From: Dendrocalamus latiflorus | Lineage: Eukaryota; Streptophyta; Magnoliopsida; Poales; Poaceae | Length of the DNA: 64,000 nucleotides | Assembly: GCA_017311315.1 (NCBI GenBank) | Contig: CM029670.1 | Coordinates: forward strand, 29,646,773-29,710,772 | Direction: 5' to 3' | Shown: one piece after another, positions 41,945-54,958 of the stretch | How the letters are laid out: every line of letters starts with the position of its first letter | Position numbering within the stretch: the stretch's first letter is position 1 | Notes under the pieces: generated by a model | What the model saw: only the letters and a program-made list of their open reading frames with translations | The model's database searches: none | What the model was told of the DNA's origin: nothing | Position numbers and translations under genes: made by a program

Positions 41945-44850
41945 GCCGCAATAAATGGGATGATGACCAACCATTTTTTGCTGCCATGTGCGCAAGGAAT
42001 GCAGTGGCGATTATTAAAGCATCATACGAGATCGCATGCAATGCGTACCGGGCCGGGTGGTGGCGACGTTGAGTAGGCTCCGCGGGTGCAGAGACCCTGA
42101 CGTCCTTTCTAGCTCATGCGGGGACGAAGCGTCGTCCTGCGCTTGCGCCGGAGTGCATGCATGTGACAGACGTACGCGTACCATGCATGTAAGTCCGTAG
42201 CGCCTTTGGCACATGCATGCTCGCATGCATGCCCTGCTTGTGCCGCCCCTCCTATGTGCATGCGTTGCAGTAGGTGTCTTGTTGTCGAAGCCTAGGTTGG
42301 AGGCGAGGTCACAGGGCGCGAAGTCCGTCGGGAGTGGAGACCCGGGCTGTACGGCAGAAGCTCAGAGGCGAGGTCCGAGGCGCGGAGGCGAAGGCCAAAA
42401 ACATCGTCGCAGAGGCGTGGATGTAGTGAGGTTCGACGACCATGGAAGGCTTGGCGGCGTCGAACTCCTTGCGCTGCCGTGCGCCGGCGGAGTCGTTCGC
42501 ATCGGGGGCGGATCTGGTGAAACCGGGGTGGCCGTGGAGCCCCACCGCGCAGCGGCAGGCGATGCCCTTGCCCTTCTCCATTGCCGGCGCGGCACCTGCT
42601 CCCAAACGCCTCGAGCCAGGGACTTCGGGCGGGAGATTTCACGCCTACATGGGCTCTGAGCGGGAGACTTCGGAAGGCTCACCGAGATGCGTGGCCTACA
42701 TCGAAGGCTTCGCTGGGGTGCCGCCGACGAGCGTGCTGTGGAGGCGCGGAGGCCACGGGTGGCGCGCCCCCGATCTGCACCTTCGAGTGGGCGAGGCTAG
42801 CGTCGAGGAGGCTGCGACAGTGCTCCGCGTCTCCCGGTTGCATGGCTTGGTATCGCTGGCGAGGCGAGGCGGAGACCAAGGCGACGCCGCGGAGTCTAAG
42901 CGGGTGCGGAGACGAACGGCGCCTGGCCCACGCGGAGGTCATCGGGGGCGCAGGCCATTTGCGCGGAGGCTCCCAAGCAACCTTCGCCTGCGCGTAGTCC
43001 TTGGTCGAGGTGGCCATCCCACAGAACCGCGAAGCTGGCTGGGGACTTCGCGCGCATGGATGGATTACTTCACGCGTGAATGGATACTTGCATGCATGCA
43101 AGGATGGATACGCGTGTTTCGTCGAGCTCGCCGCGCAGAGGCCCGACGGGGAGCAAAGTCTCGGCATAGGAGGTGCTGGCCCGGCTTGGAGGCTCGCTGC
43201 GAGGCGCTCTGGGCAACGTGTTAGGGTCGAAGATGTGGAGCCTTGACCAGTACGGAGCCGAAGTCCGCCGCATGGAATCGGAGGCCAGGTCGCGGACACC
43301 GAGCAGAGGCCACCGCCGCCCCTGTGAAGTCCGTCGTGCGGAGTCAAGGCCCAGGTCGCGGACACCGAACAGAGGCCACCGCCTCCCCTGCGAAGTCCGC
43401 CGTGCGGAGTCAGGGCCCGGGTCACGGACGCCAAGCGGGGGCCGACTTTGCCCCTGCGGAGCCCATTGCTGCATGAAGGCTAGCGGAGTCCTGGCGGATG
43501 AAGTCCTCGCGCAGCACCGGCGTGAAAATTTTCCATTGGCCTTACTTCGCTAGTGGCTCTATACCCGAACCGCCTGCTTGTTTGCTGCGCGGATCTTCAT
43601 GAGGCGACCTCACCGTCGCAAAGATTGCTATCGCGCCCGAGGAAAGGATCAACGCGCCTGCCGTAGACGCGCGGAGACGTCAGGGCGTACGCGCCATGTA
43701 CGCGCATGCCGTAATTACGCGGAGATGCCGCAACGTACGCTCCACGGACACGCATGCCCGGTGTCGCGCGGAGATGTTGACCTCGTCGATGACTGGCGCA
43801 GGCTTCACTTGGGGGGATGCTTCATGGCTACATGGACGGAGGAGTCGGACTTCGGACTCCACGTCGACGTACCTGCAGACGTGATAGGCCAGATTGGAGA
43901 CGTGGGCCGCGAAGCTCGCTGAAGTCCCGGCCGCCGCCGCTGCTGGAGACGAGGTCCAGGAGGCTAAGCGCTCTCCCGTCGGCGACATGTTGGAAGCCAG
44001 CACGAGGTTGAGGGTTCACGCCGCTCGGGCTGGGCACTTATTATTTCCTGCAAAGGCGGACATCAAACGTAGCGTCTATGCATGCATGGATGGGTTTTGT
44101 GCCTGCATGGTTAATATTCATGCGTGTATACGTGCATGCACACTTGAGTGCATGCATGGATGAAGCTCGTAGACGGATATTATATGCATGCATGGATGTT
44201 GATGCTTCATGTGCGTATGCATGAGAGAATACTCGGCTGGATTATGCGTGTGCATGCAAAGGATACGACGCAGAGCCGCTGCACTCCACCGACCACTCTG
44301 TACTGAAGACCCTCGATACGGAATACGCGGATCGCGCTGGGGCAAGCGGGGACTCGGCGACAAGCTGCTGGGGTCATATCGCCAAGTCCTCCAAGGCTTC
44401 GTCTACGCGAGGTCCGCGGCCGAGGTCTCTGGCGGAGCAGAGCCCGCAGCGGGGACCGAGGCATGGAAGCGACCCCGCCCGCGCGGGACGGCTCGACACG
44501 AAGACGACGATGCATAGAGCTAGCTGACGACGACGAATGCTCCGAGGCGGGCCGCGTTGGACGACTGCAGGAGGCGAGGCCGCGTTGGCTAAGCCCCGGC
44601 AGAGGAGGTCCTCTGGGCACCGCCTCCGTGTCTATGTCGGGCGCGGGACCGAGGGCCAAGGTCGACACCGCCGACGCGAAGTCTGCCCAGATGCTTCGAA
44701 GTCACCGAAGTCGCGCAGAGCTACACCGAAGTCTTGCTTGGACAAATAGATGCTTGGTGCACGCACGGGTGAAGGCCGCAGTGGCACCTGCTCACAGACG
44801 CATGCAGAGAGAGAAAGAGACAGGTGCATGCATGCGTGGGTGGGCGGATG
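41945..44850 (-). mobile_element. Body of minus-strand LTR element (copy 2, part 1)
   Basis: Equivalent to 3775-4357 plus 7992-10339 without the solo LTR. It holds the 66-bp repeat (43262-43470) and CATGCATG clusters. No convincing gene is seen; the body continues after the copia element at 53148. Confidence 0.5.
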
Positions 44851-46263
44851 TGTTGGTGATATGCCCTAGAGGCAACATGGCGATGTTGAATATATCACAT
44901 ACTATGTTTATGATACATTGCTTTGTTCCTTGAAATAGACATTATCATTATTGATCAATGAGTATGTGACTTATTCATGAGACTCTTAATGCCAAAATGT
45001 TGCTATTTCTAAATGATCCCTGATCATATATCATATGAGGAACATATATGATTCAAAGATCAGCATATGTATTGATTGATGATCATGTCTCATGGATCAT
45101 GGTATGGAGATACCAAATCAATAATATGGACATGTGTTAGTGAACATATGTTGGATAGACCCGCCATGAGACACTGCAGAGATTCCATGTGTCATTAGTT
45201 GGTCTCAAGTAGTGTTTATGTAGAATCGTTAGACTTGAGATCATCATGGTTCCCAACATGCGTAGTAGCCTATTTTGGGACTACTAACCACTACTCCGTA
45301 ACTGGGTAGTCATAAAAGTAGTCTTCGGGTTTGCTATGAAACATGTAGTGGGATGTGAATGATCAAGATAGAATTTGCCCCTCCTTATGGGAGAGATATC
45401 TCTGGGCCCCTCGATGTAATGGATTATGAAAGTGCATGGCCATGCCAATGTGATTGAGGAGTCAATCACAAGTTTATAATCCATCACGGAATCGAGAGAG
45501 TGATTGAGCCATTAAGAGGATGACACAGGTCTCGCCTTGAGCTTAATCTATATCGTGAGGCAAAAGGATTCGTACATGAGAACATTACAGGTTCAGCCGA
45601 TATGATCTTTACGTATACTTTGGGGTTAATATGTCTTGCTAGAGGCCGCTATTAACAGGGTGACCGGAAAGGTGTTTCCGGGTCGCGACCAAGTATACGT
45701 GAACCTACAGGGTCGCACACTTAACGGGTTGGAACACTAATTCGAATGTGATTCGGATGTGGGCTCAATTCGGATAGAGATCCGGATAGACTCCTATTGG
45801 GCCTCGGTCCACGAGGCCCAAGTGAGGAGGTCTATATATTTGGAGGCGGGGGGGCTGAGGGATGCACGCATATGTTCCTCCCGAACAAAACCCTAGCCGC
45901 CACCTCCCGAGCCAAACCCTAGCCGCTCGCGAGTGCTGGTACACTCGCGATCGGAGTTCCAGCCCCGGACGTGTGGATACCGGTGGAGGCGCTGCTCGTT
46001 GCGGCGTTGATCGGCATCAACAAACTACAGATTGGATCTGCTCGTGGTGTGGTTGATCGCGTGGAGGAGACGATCTGTTCGGGACGATCGGCTACTTCCA
46101 CTACTACCTCGACGCGCGTGGTTGGATCGGCTTCTCCAACTCTTCTTCCGCTGCGCTGCGCGTCTAGTGGTAACGATCTATGATCCCTTCTTAGCATGAT
46201 GTCCTGGTGTGCGCGGTAGAAATTTTTTATTTTCTGCTATCGTAGCCTACGCGCGTTCCTTAA
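44851..46263 (+). mobile_element. 5' LTR of copia element
   Basis: Starts TGTTGGTGATATGCCCTAG and ends TTCCTTAA. TATATATT at about 45833 is a likely TATA box. Length equals the 3' LTR (1413 bp), and ORFs read across both LTRs translate identically. The TTAA end departs from the usual CA. Confidence 0.93.
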
Positions 46264-46264
46264 G

Positions 46265-46276
46265 TGGTATCAGAGC
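46265..46276 (+). other. Primer binding site of copia element
   Basis: TGGTATCAGAGC, initiator tRNA-Met type, one base after the LTR. Confidence 0.93.
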
Positions 46277-46445
46277 CATCTTGCTTAGTTTGCGATCTGG
46301 ATCAGCGCATATGATGATATGCGGTTGTAGTAGATTGGATCTATTACAGTCTAGATCAGTCGGTTCATGTGATGAATCGATGGTAGCACGGGTTGATGAG
46401 ATCAATCGGTGAATAGGGGTTGGATGAGGCGCAGATTGTATCACT

Positions 46446-46690
46446 ACTAGTGCCCTAGAGATTGTCTCGGATCGGCATAAGGTGGTTATGTCGAATACTA
46501 GTAGGATACGAATCTGATAGCCTCGGGCCAGTGGGAATACTAGTGCCCTAGAGATTGTCTCGGATCGGCATAAGGTGGTTATGCCGAATACTAGTAGGTT
46601 ACGGATCTGATGGCCTCGGCCCAGTGGAAAAACTAGCATCCTAGAGAATGTCTCGGATCGGCATAAGGTGGTTGTGCCGAATAGTTTTTC
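46446..46690 (+). repeat. 93-bp tandem repeat in copia leader, 2.6 units
   Basis: TGTCTCGGATCGGCATAAGG recurs with units starting at about 46446, 46539 and 46632. It lies between primer site and gag, in the untranslated leader. Confidence 0.85.
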
Positions 46691-47754
46691 CATTGCGATT
46701 TCATAGATTGGATCTGTAAATTTCGTAGGGTGTTCAGGGCGCTGCCCTGAAACCCGCGGGGGGCGGCCCCCCCCTCGACCCCCCGCCCGCTGACCGGCCA
46801 GCGGGACCGCCGTGCGTACCCGCCTTGTATAGCGTCTTGGGTTCACATCGTTAGGTAGAATACGATTCTACGTCTAACTTGTTTTTGCAGAGAATGACGT
46901 GAATAGTATGGCCCTATATCTTATTGGAATGTATGAGATGTATGTGATGCATGTAACATTCGTTCATGGCCTGCGTGTCATGATTATTTCAGCTATTGTT
47001 AGCTGTCTATATTGTATTTAACGACCTGCGTGTCGACCTTAATGCTTGAATCTATCTTTGTAATCTTCAATTTCTAGCTATTATAGGTAGTAGCCTAGTT
47101 TTGAGGTTACAAGCTTTCAAGCATGGTGGCCTAAAGGAGTGATGTGGAGGATGGAGATCGTCTACACCTACATGGAGATGGAGATCACCATTTGTTTGGG
47201 CCATACTACTTCACAGTTAAATGTGTTTATCTGTGATATTATCTATCTTATTCTTATGCAATGTTTTTGTCATATGTTGCTTTGGTAGGATAGAATCCCT
47301 CATAAAATTAGGTGTTCATGCCCTTCCATATGTTGCACCAAAAGATAATGATCACCGCATGGTAGGTCTACCAAAGTAGAGTGCCGTCGGTTATCATCAT
47401 TATTTGGGGTAGATGTCGGACATCTACATGCGGAAGCATTTGGTTTACTTAACAAGGTTATCAAAACAGTTTTGGACCTTGGGGCATAGATTGGGGCCGG
47501 GGCATGTTGATGTCACCCAACAAGCAAGAGTCACATAGGGATGTGATTAGCAAGGTGTTGCTTACCCATGTCACTAGTTTTCTAGCCGTGATGCCAAAGC
47601 TCACTAGGAATTAGTGAAATGAGGTTCTTGACCCACTATGTAACTTAGAGGGAGTTTTGTTGCAAAACACATAGTGGGAGTCTTTTGTTAAATTGTTTAA
47701 TAAAAGATGAACATAAACATAGTGCTAAACTTTGCATATTCTTTGTTGTAGATC
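46691..47754 (+). other. Untranslated leader of copia element
   Basis: Begins with a C/G-run tract (46758-46806) and then AT-richer sequence. It has no ORF of note and probably carries packaging and dimerisation signals, by analogy with BARE-type elements. Confidence 0.5.
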
Positions 47755-50700
47755 ATGTCAACTAATGCCGCATCCAGTTCTTTTAATTTGCGATCTATTC
47801 TTGAGAAAGAAAAACTCAATGGAACGAACTTTATGGATTGGTATCGCAACTTGAGAATTGTTCTCAAGCAAGAGCGCAAGGAGTATGTCCTTGAGTCTCA
47901 TTATCCTGATGACTTGCCTGATAATGCTACTGCGGCTGCACGGAGAGCTTATGAGAAGCAAACGAATGATTACCTTGATGTGAGCTGTCTCATGCTTGCC
48001 ACAATGTCCTCTGAGCTTCAGAAGCAATATGAGAACACAGATGCCTACAATATCATTGTGGGGTTGCGTGGTATGTTTGAGAACCAAGCAAGGGCTGAGA
48101 GGTTCAACACTTCAAAGTCCTTGTTTGCGTGCAGGCTTGCAGAAGGGAATCCCGTCAGCCCTCATGTGATTAAGATGATTGGCTACATTGAGAGTCTGGA
48201 AAAGCTTGGTTTTCCCCTTAGCCAAGAGTTGGCTACTGATGTGATTCTCCAGTCGCTCCCCCCGAGCTTTGAGCCATTCATACTGAACTATCACATGAAC
48301 AACATGGACAAGACCTTGGCAGAGTTGCATGGGATGCTAAAAGCTGCCGAGGAAAGCATTAAGAAAAGCAGCAATCATGTGATGATGATGCAGAAAGGCA
48401 AGGGCAAGCCCAATGTCAAGAAAGGCGCGGTCAAAAGAAAGTTAGCTCCCGATGAGATCGCGAGCAGTTCTAAGGCCAAGCAAGTCAAGAAGGGCGCTGC
48501 TCCTAATGCAGATTGTTACTACTGTAAGCAATCAGGTCATTGGAAAAGGAACTGCCCAAAGTACTTGGAGGATCTTGAGAAGAAGAAGGGAAGTACGACT
48601 TCCTCTCCAGGTATAAATGTTATAGAGATCAATCTTGCTACTTCATCCACTGATTCTTGGGTATTTGATACCGGATCGGTTGCTCACCTTTGCAAATCGT
48701 TGCAGGGGCTAAGAAGAAGTAGAAGTTTGAGGAGGAGCGAAGTGGATCTTCGCGTTGGCAATGGAGCAAAAGTTGCTGCGGTCGCTGTTGGCACCATGCC
48801 ATTGTCTTTACCTTCAGGATTAGTTTTGGAATTGAATAATTGTTATTGTGTTCCATCTCTTTCCAAGAACATTATTTCTGCTTCATGTTTGCAAGCAGAA
48901 GGTTATGACTTTAGATCTGTGAACAATGGTTGTTCTCTTTATTTCAAAGATATGTTCTATTGTCATACTCCATTGGTGAATGGGTTATATGTTCTTACTC
49001 TTGAAGAGTCACCGGTCTATAACATTAATGCAAAGAGGCAACGTTCGAATGATTTGAATCCCACGTTTATTTGGCACTGTCGCTTAGGTCACATAAATGA
49101 GAAACGCATGGAGAAGCTCCATAGAGATGGTATTCTGCACTCATTTGATTTTGAATCATTTGAGACATGCGAATCTTGTTTACTTGGCAAGATGACAAAG
49201 GCACCTTTCACCGGTCAAGGTGAACGGGCAAGTGACTTATTGGCACTCGTACATTCTGATGTATGTGGACCAATGAGCTCAACAGCCAGAGGTGGTTTTC
49301 AGTACTTCATAACTTTTACTGATGATTTTAGTAGATATGGGTATATCTACCTGATGAAGCATAAGTCCGAATCCTTTGAAAAGTTCAAAGAATTCCAAAA
49401 TGAAGTGCAAAATCATTTAGGCAAGACAATCAAGTTTCTACGATCTGATCGTGGAGGCGAGTATTTGAGCCATGAGTTTGGCAATCATCTGAAGGATTGT
49501 GGAATTGTTCCACAATTGACTCCGCCAGGAACACCTCAATGGAATGGGGTATCTGAACGGAGAAATCGCACCTTATTAGATATGGTGCGCTCCATGATGA
49601 GCCAAAGTGATCTTCCGTTGTCTTTTTGGGGGTACGCTCTTGAAACAGCCGCTTTCACACTAAACAGGGTTCCATCAAAATCAGTAGAAAAGACACCATA
49701 TGAGATGTGGACAGGACAACGTCCTAGCTTGTCTTTTCTTAAGATTTGGGGATGTGAGGCTTATGTAAAACGTTTACAATCTGATAAGCTCAGTCCTAAA
49801 TCTGATAAATGCTTCTTTATCGGGTATCCTAAGGAAACAAAAGGATATTACTTCTATAATCAAGGAGAAGGCAAAGTGTTTGTCGCCCGGCATGGTGTCT
49901 TCTTAGAGAAAGAGTTTCTCTCAAGAAGGGATAGTGGGAGCATGGTGCAACTTGAAGAAATTCGGGAAACACCTGAAAACGTTTCAGCTCCTACAGAACC
50001 ACAACAGGATGAACAAACTGTTGAAGAACCTGTTGTGGACACACCGGCACCACGTAGGTCAGAGAGGTCACGTCGTGCACCTGAAAGGTACATGTTCTTG
50101 ACTACTCAACAACGGGACATATTGTTGTTAGACAACGATGAGCCTAAGACCTATGAAGAAGCGATGGTGGGACCAGACTCTGAGAAATGGCTTGAAGCCA
50201 TGAGATCCGAAATTGAATCCATGCACAGTAATCATGTTTGGAACTTGGTTGATCCACCTGATGGTGTTAAAACCATTGAGTGCAAATGGATTTTCAAGAA
50301 AAAGATAGACATAGATGGAAATGTTCACATCTATAAAGCGCGATTGGTGGCCAAAGGTTTCAAACAAATTCAAGGTGTTGATTATGATGAAACTTTTTCG
50401 CCCGTCGCAATGATAAAGTCTATTCGGATCATTCTAGCGATTGCTGCATATTTCGACTATGAAATATGGCAAATGGATGTCAAAACAGCTTTCCTTAATG
50501 GAAATCTGAGTGAGGATGTGTACATGACACAGCCCACGGGTTTTGTCGATCCGCAATCAGCTGGAAAGATATGCAAGCTGCAAAGATCCATTTATGGATT
50601 AAAGCAGGCATCTCGGAGTTAGAACATTCGTTTTGATGAAGTAATCAAAGGGTTTGGTTTCATCAAGAACGAAGAAGAGCCTTGTGTTTACAAAAAGGCT

Positions 50701-51714
50701 AGTGGGAGCGCACTCGTGTTTCTGGTCTTATATGTGGATGACATATTACTGATCGGAAATGACATTCCTATGCTCGAATCTGTTAAGTCTTCATTGAAAA
50801 ATAGTTTCTCTATGAAAGACTTAGGAGAGGCGGCATATATTCTGGGCATCAAGATCTATAGGGATAGATCAAGAAGGCTAATTGGATTAAGCCAAGATAC
50901 GTACATTGACAAGGTGTTGAAAAGGTTCAACATGCAGGATTCCAAGAAAGGCTTCCTACCTATGTCACATGGTATACATCTTAGCAAGCGTCAGTGTCCT
51001 AGTACACCTGATGAGCGGGATAAAATGAATGCGATTCCATATGCTTCGGCTATGGGATCCATTATGTATGCCATGCTTTGTACACGTCCAGATGTCTCGT
51101 ATGCTTTAAGTGCTACAAGTAGATACCAGTCAGATCCAGGTGAAAGTCACTGGATTGCCGTAAAGAACATCTTGAAGTACTTGAGAAGAACTAAAGATGT
51201 GTTCCTCGTCTATGGGGGTGAGGAAGAGCTCGTTGTAAATGGTTACACCGATGCTAGCTTCCAAACTGACAAAGATGATTTTAGATCGCAATCTGGATTT
51301 GTGTTCTGCCTGAATGGCGGTGCGGTGAGCTGGAAGAGTTCCAAGCAGGAGACGGTTGCTGATTCTACAACAGAGGCCGAGTACATAGCAGCTTCTGAAG
51401 CTGCTAAAGAGGCTGTTTGGATCAAGAAATTTGTTTCTGAGCTTGGTGTGGTGGCTAGTGCCTCCAGCCCAATGGACCTCTACTGTGACAATAGTGGGGC
51501 CATTGCGCAAGCCAAGGAGCCTAGATCGCACCAGAAGTCCAAGCACATTCTACGGCGATTTCATCTCATCCGCGAGATTGTGGAGAGAGGCGATGTGAAG
51601 ATATGCAAAGTACAAACGGATTTGAACATTGCAGATCCGTTGACAAAGCCGCTTCCCCAGCCAAAGCATGAGGCTCACACTAGGGCAATGGGTATTAGAT
51701 ACCTACATGGTTGA
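47755..51714 (+). pseudogene. gag-pol: copia gag-pol polyprotein with a single nonsense codon
   Basis: One frame of 1319 codons from ATG 47755. Gag (KLNGTNFMDWYRNLRIVLKQ near residue 20) carries a zinc knuckle CX2CX4HX4C from Cys254. Protease DTG is at Asp305. The integrase zinc finger uses His441, His446, Cys472 and Cys475; the core triad is Asp502, Asp565 and Glu601, with the D35E spacing intact. RT shows DVKTAFLNG (Asp908) and YVDD at 993-996; RNase H Asp1166, Glu1209 and Asp1245. The only break seen is TAG at codon 956 (50620-50622) inside RT, where the family has tryptophan. All catalytic residues are otherwise present. The two halves are 47755-50622 and, from its first ATG, 50716-51714. 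Confidence 0.95.
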
Positions 51715-51723
51715 CTCTAGTGC

Positions 51724-51733
51724 AAGTGGGAGA
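51724..51733 (+). other. Polypurine tract of copia element
   Basis: AAGTGGGAGA ending one base (C) before the 3' LTR; plus-strand DNA priming site. Confidence 0.85.
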
Positions 51734-51734
51734 C

Positions 51735-53147
51735 TGTTGGTGATATGCCCTAGAGGCAACATGGCGATGTTGAATATATCACATACTATGTTTATGATAC
51801 ATTGCTTTGTTCCTTGAAATAGACATTATCATTATTGATCAATGAGTATGTGACTTATTCATGAGACTCTTAATGCCAAAATGTTGCTATTTCTAAATGA
51901 TCCCTGATCATATATCATATGAGGAACATATATGATTCAAAGATCAGCATATGTATTGATTGATGATCATGTCTCATGGATCATGGTATGGAGATACCAA
52001 ATCAATAATATGGACATGTGTTAGTGAACATATGTTGGATAGACCCGCCATGAGACACTGCAGAGATTCCATGTGTCATTAGTTGGTCTCAAGTAGTGTT
52101 TATGTAGAATCGTTAGACTTGAGATCATCATGGTTCCCAACATGCGTAGTAGCCTATTTTGGGACTACTAACCACTACTCCGTAACTGGGTAGTCATAAA
52201 AGTAGTCTTCGGGTTTGCTATGAAACATGTAGTGGGATGTGAATGATCAAGATAGAATTTGCCCCTCCTTATGGGAGAGATATCTCTGGGCCCCTCGATG
52301 TAATGGATTATGAAAGTGCATGGCCATGCCAATGTGATTGAGGAGTCAATCACAAGTTTATAATCCATCACGGAATCGAGAGAGTGATTGAGCCATTAAG
52401 AGGATGACACAGGTCTCGCCTTGAGCTTAATCTATATCGTGAGGCAAAAGGATTCGTACATGAGAACATTACAGGTTCAGCCGATATGATCTTTACGTAT
52501 ACTTTGGGGTTAATATGTCTTGCTAGAGGCCGCTATTAACAGGGTGACCGGAAAGGTGTTTCCGGGTCGCGACCAAGTATACGTGAACCTACAGGGTCGC
52601 ACACTTAACGGGTTGGAACACTAATTCGAATGTGATTCGGATGTGGGCTCAATTCGGATAGAGATCCGGATAGACTCCTATTGGGCCTCGGTCCACGAGG
52701 CCCAAGTGAGGAGGTCTATATATTTGGAGGCGGGGGGGCTGAGGGATGCACGCATATGTTCCTCCCGAACAAAACCCTAGCCGCCACCTCCCGAGCCAAA
52801 CCCTAGCCGCTCGCGAGTGCTGGTACACTCGCGATCGGAGTTCCAGCCCCGGACGTGTGGATACCGGTGGAGGCGCTGCTCGTTGCGGCGTTGATCGGCA
52901 TCAACAAACTACAGATTGGATCTGCTCGTGGTGTGGTTGATCGCGTGGAGGAGACGATCTGTTCGGGACGATCGGCTACTTCCACTACTACCTCGACGCG
53001 CGTGGTTGGATCGGCTTCTCCAACTCTTCTTCCGCTGCGCTGCGCGTCTAGTGGTAACGATCTATGATCCCTTCTTAGCATGATGTCCTGGTGTGCGCGG
53101 TAGAAATTTTTTATTTTCTGCTATCGTAGCCTACGCGCGTTCCTTAA
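51735..53147 (+). mobile_element. 3' LTR of copia element
   Basis: 1413 bp; no difference from the 5' LTR was noticed by eye. Followed by GGATG target duplication. Confidence 0.94.
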
Positions 53148-53673
53148 GGATGGACAGCAGGGAACGGGACGTCACCACCCTGCTGTGCGAGCGAAGTCGA
53201 GCACGGAGACCGTAGCAGAGGCGAAGACCAGACAGCGCGCCAAGCAGATGCCGACGCCCTGCCTGAAGAGTCCGACGCTAAGCATGTGTTGTCCGCGCGA
53301 GGGTCAGGTTTCCCACTAGCCATCTTCACGGTCCCGGACATCGCTTCCCTGCATGACCACCCCCAGCCAGGCAAAGATAGCAGCGACAAATAGTTTAAAA
53401 ATAGGCGATGCGAGTAGATCTATTAATATTGGATCCGCAAAACGGAGCGAAACATACAGACAGAGCTCCTACAACTAGATCTAGTGGCAAAGTACACAGG
53501 TAAAGTCCATATGCTTCCATAGTCAAGATAGTTAAGTTTTTTGACAAGCAAACTACTTATCTGTGGAAGCTTGCCATCCATTGAGCGAGCAGCATGCTCC
53601 CAGGGCTTTTGTTGAGCACTGGGGAAATCGCTTCCATACGTATCTTCTAGTCATCCCCACGGACGGCGCCATC
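53148..53673 (-). mobile_element. Body of minus-strand LTR element (copy 2, part 2)
   Basis: Continues 10341-10866. Its PBS, equivalent to 10847-10864, is at about 53654-53671. Confidence 0.55.
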
Positions 53674-53965
53674 TGTCGTGGCTACAGACCAGACAGCAAG
53701 GAAGGGGACTAGTAGTAGGAGAAGAGGAGAGCTAGATCTGTGGGAGAGTTGCTGAGAATGAGAGGATGTCCCTCCTCCTACCCCTCCTGGGGGTTTATAT
53801 ACATGAGTGGGGTAGAATGGGAAATTCTCATTCTACCCCTTAGTACTTACAAAGTATGAGGGTACATTGGTATATTTACACTGGTATATTCCTCTACACT
53901 ATTGGGCCTATTACATGTTGGACTAGTTGCACGGCCCAGTCGCGGGGGGTTGGGCCACCCCCACA
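53674..53965 (-). mobile_element. 5' LTR of minus-strand LTR element (copy 2)
   Basis: 292 bp, matching 10867-11158; TATATAAAC box on the minus strand near 53794. It lies in the same intron position of the Ulp1-like gene. Confidence 0.75.
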
Positions 53966-54004
53966 ATAGAAACATATGTGTGGCAACTAGTGAAAAGTAC
54001 TTAC

Positions 54005-54958
54005 CCTTGGTTGAAGGGTACCATGACGTACTCCTTGTCGCTGTGAGCAATCAATCCCCTCGTTATGTAACCTTGCACGAAGGATGCATCTTGGTTGATA
54101 GATTGCTCGGAGACCAAGTGAGGGTCGAGGAAACCCACCGGTTGTCGTGATCGCCAGACTTGTTGGATCATGTATCTATACATAAAGAAAGAGTAATGAC
54201 ATTTATCTGTATAACGTGAATGTAGAACTTCGTTGTACAGTACACTTACAGTGTCCAGCATCGTAGAAGTGAGGCGTCGAGTTCGTCGAGATTGAATAGT
54301 AAGAATAAGTCTTCGAATGTCACGACGATGTAGCCCGAGTCGTGGAGGAAATGCGTCTTCTTATATTTCAGAGCGAATGCACTTTGCCGGTTTGGCTTCA
54401 TGTTGGACTTCTCCATGTACCAGGCATGCAATGTATTGCAAACCAAACCAAGCTGGGGTAATTGTGAATCCGGCACCAACGACACTCCTAGAACGAAAGA
54501 CGCGGCTTAATTTTCTTCGCATGAGCCTTGGAGGCCTTGGAGCCTCGCTTATGATACGTTTTCGGTGGCGTCTCGGCGGGAGCCGATGCAATAGACTTCA
54601 CTAGATTTGGAGGTGGAGGTGGAGCCACCGGAGCCGATGTGACAGGTCCAGGGCAACGTCCCTCTTGGGCCACTGGATGTGGAGATTGTGGCACGGGCAA
54701 GTCGAGGGCAATGTCCCTCTTGGGCCACTGAATGAATGTGTGGACGGCATCCCCTAATGTCTTAATCTCTTCGTTTGGGGGCTTCTCAAGAGGGACGGTC
54801 TTAAAAATATCATTAATTATGTCCACCTGGACCTTTATGAAACCTGTGTCTACTTGTACGCCGTGCACCAGCGTCCCTAGCAGCAATGGATACGCCATGT
54901 CGCGCCCAGCGTCAACGGGAATAGAGCCAACAAGCCTGACTCTGAGGATGCAAGGCAT
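54005..54958 (-). pseudogene. Ulp1-like protease gene, N-terminal exons (copy 2)
   Basis: Same exon structure as 11198-12164, but exon A is broken: a replacement or deletion near 54485-54500 removes the GPWKFLLG region and shifts frame, giving two ORFs (54958-54488 and 54485-54246). Exon B (about 54175-54005) with VGFLDPHLVSEQ is intact. The C-terminal exons are missing from copy 2 altogether. Confidence 0.6.

Larger units (their letters stand above)
44851..53147 (+). mobile_element. Full-length Angela/BARE-like Ty1/copia retrotransposon, 8297 bp
   Basis: Two 1413-bp LTRs, primer site, long leader, single gag-pol ORF with one nonsense codon, and a polypurine tract. Target duplication GGATG at 44846-44850 and 53148-53152; the empty site with one GGATG is at about 10341-10345 in copy 1. 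Gene order gag, protease, integrase, RT, RNase H is Ty1/copia. Confidence 0.96.

Noticed and set aside
45284..46197. Short ORFs in the copia LTR (repeated at 52168-53081)
   Set aside because: Identical in both LTRs because the LTRs are duplicates; no motif and no expected LTR gene.
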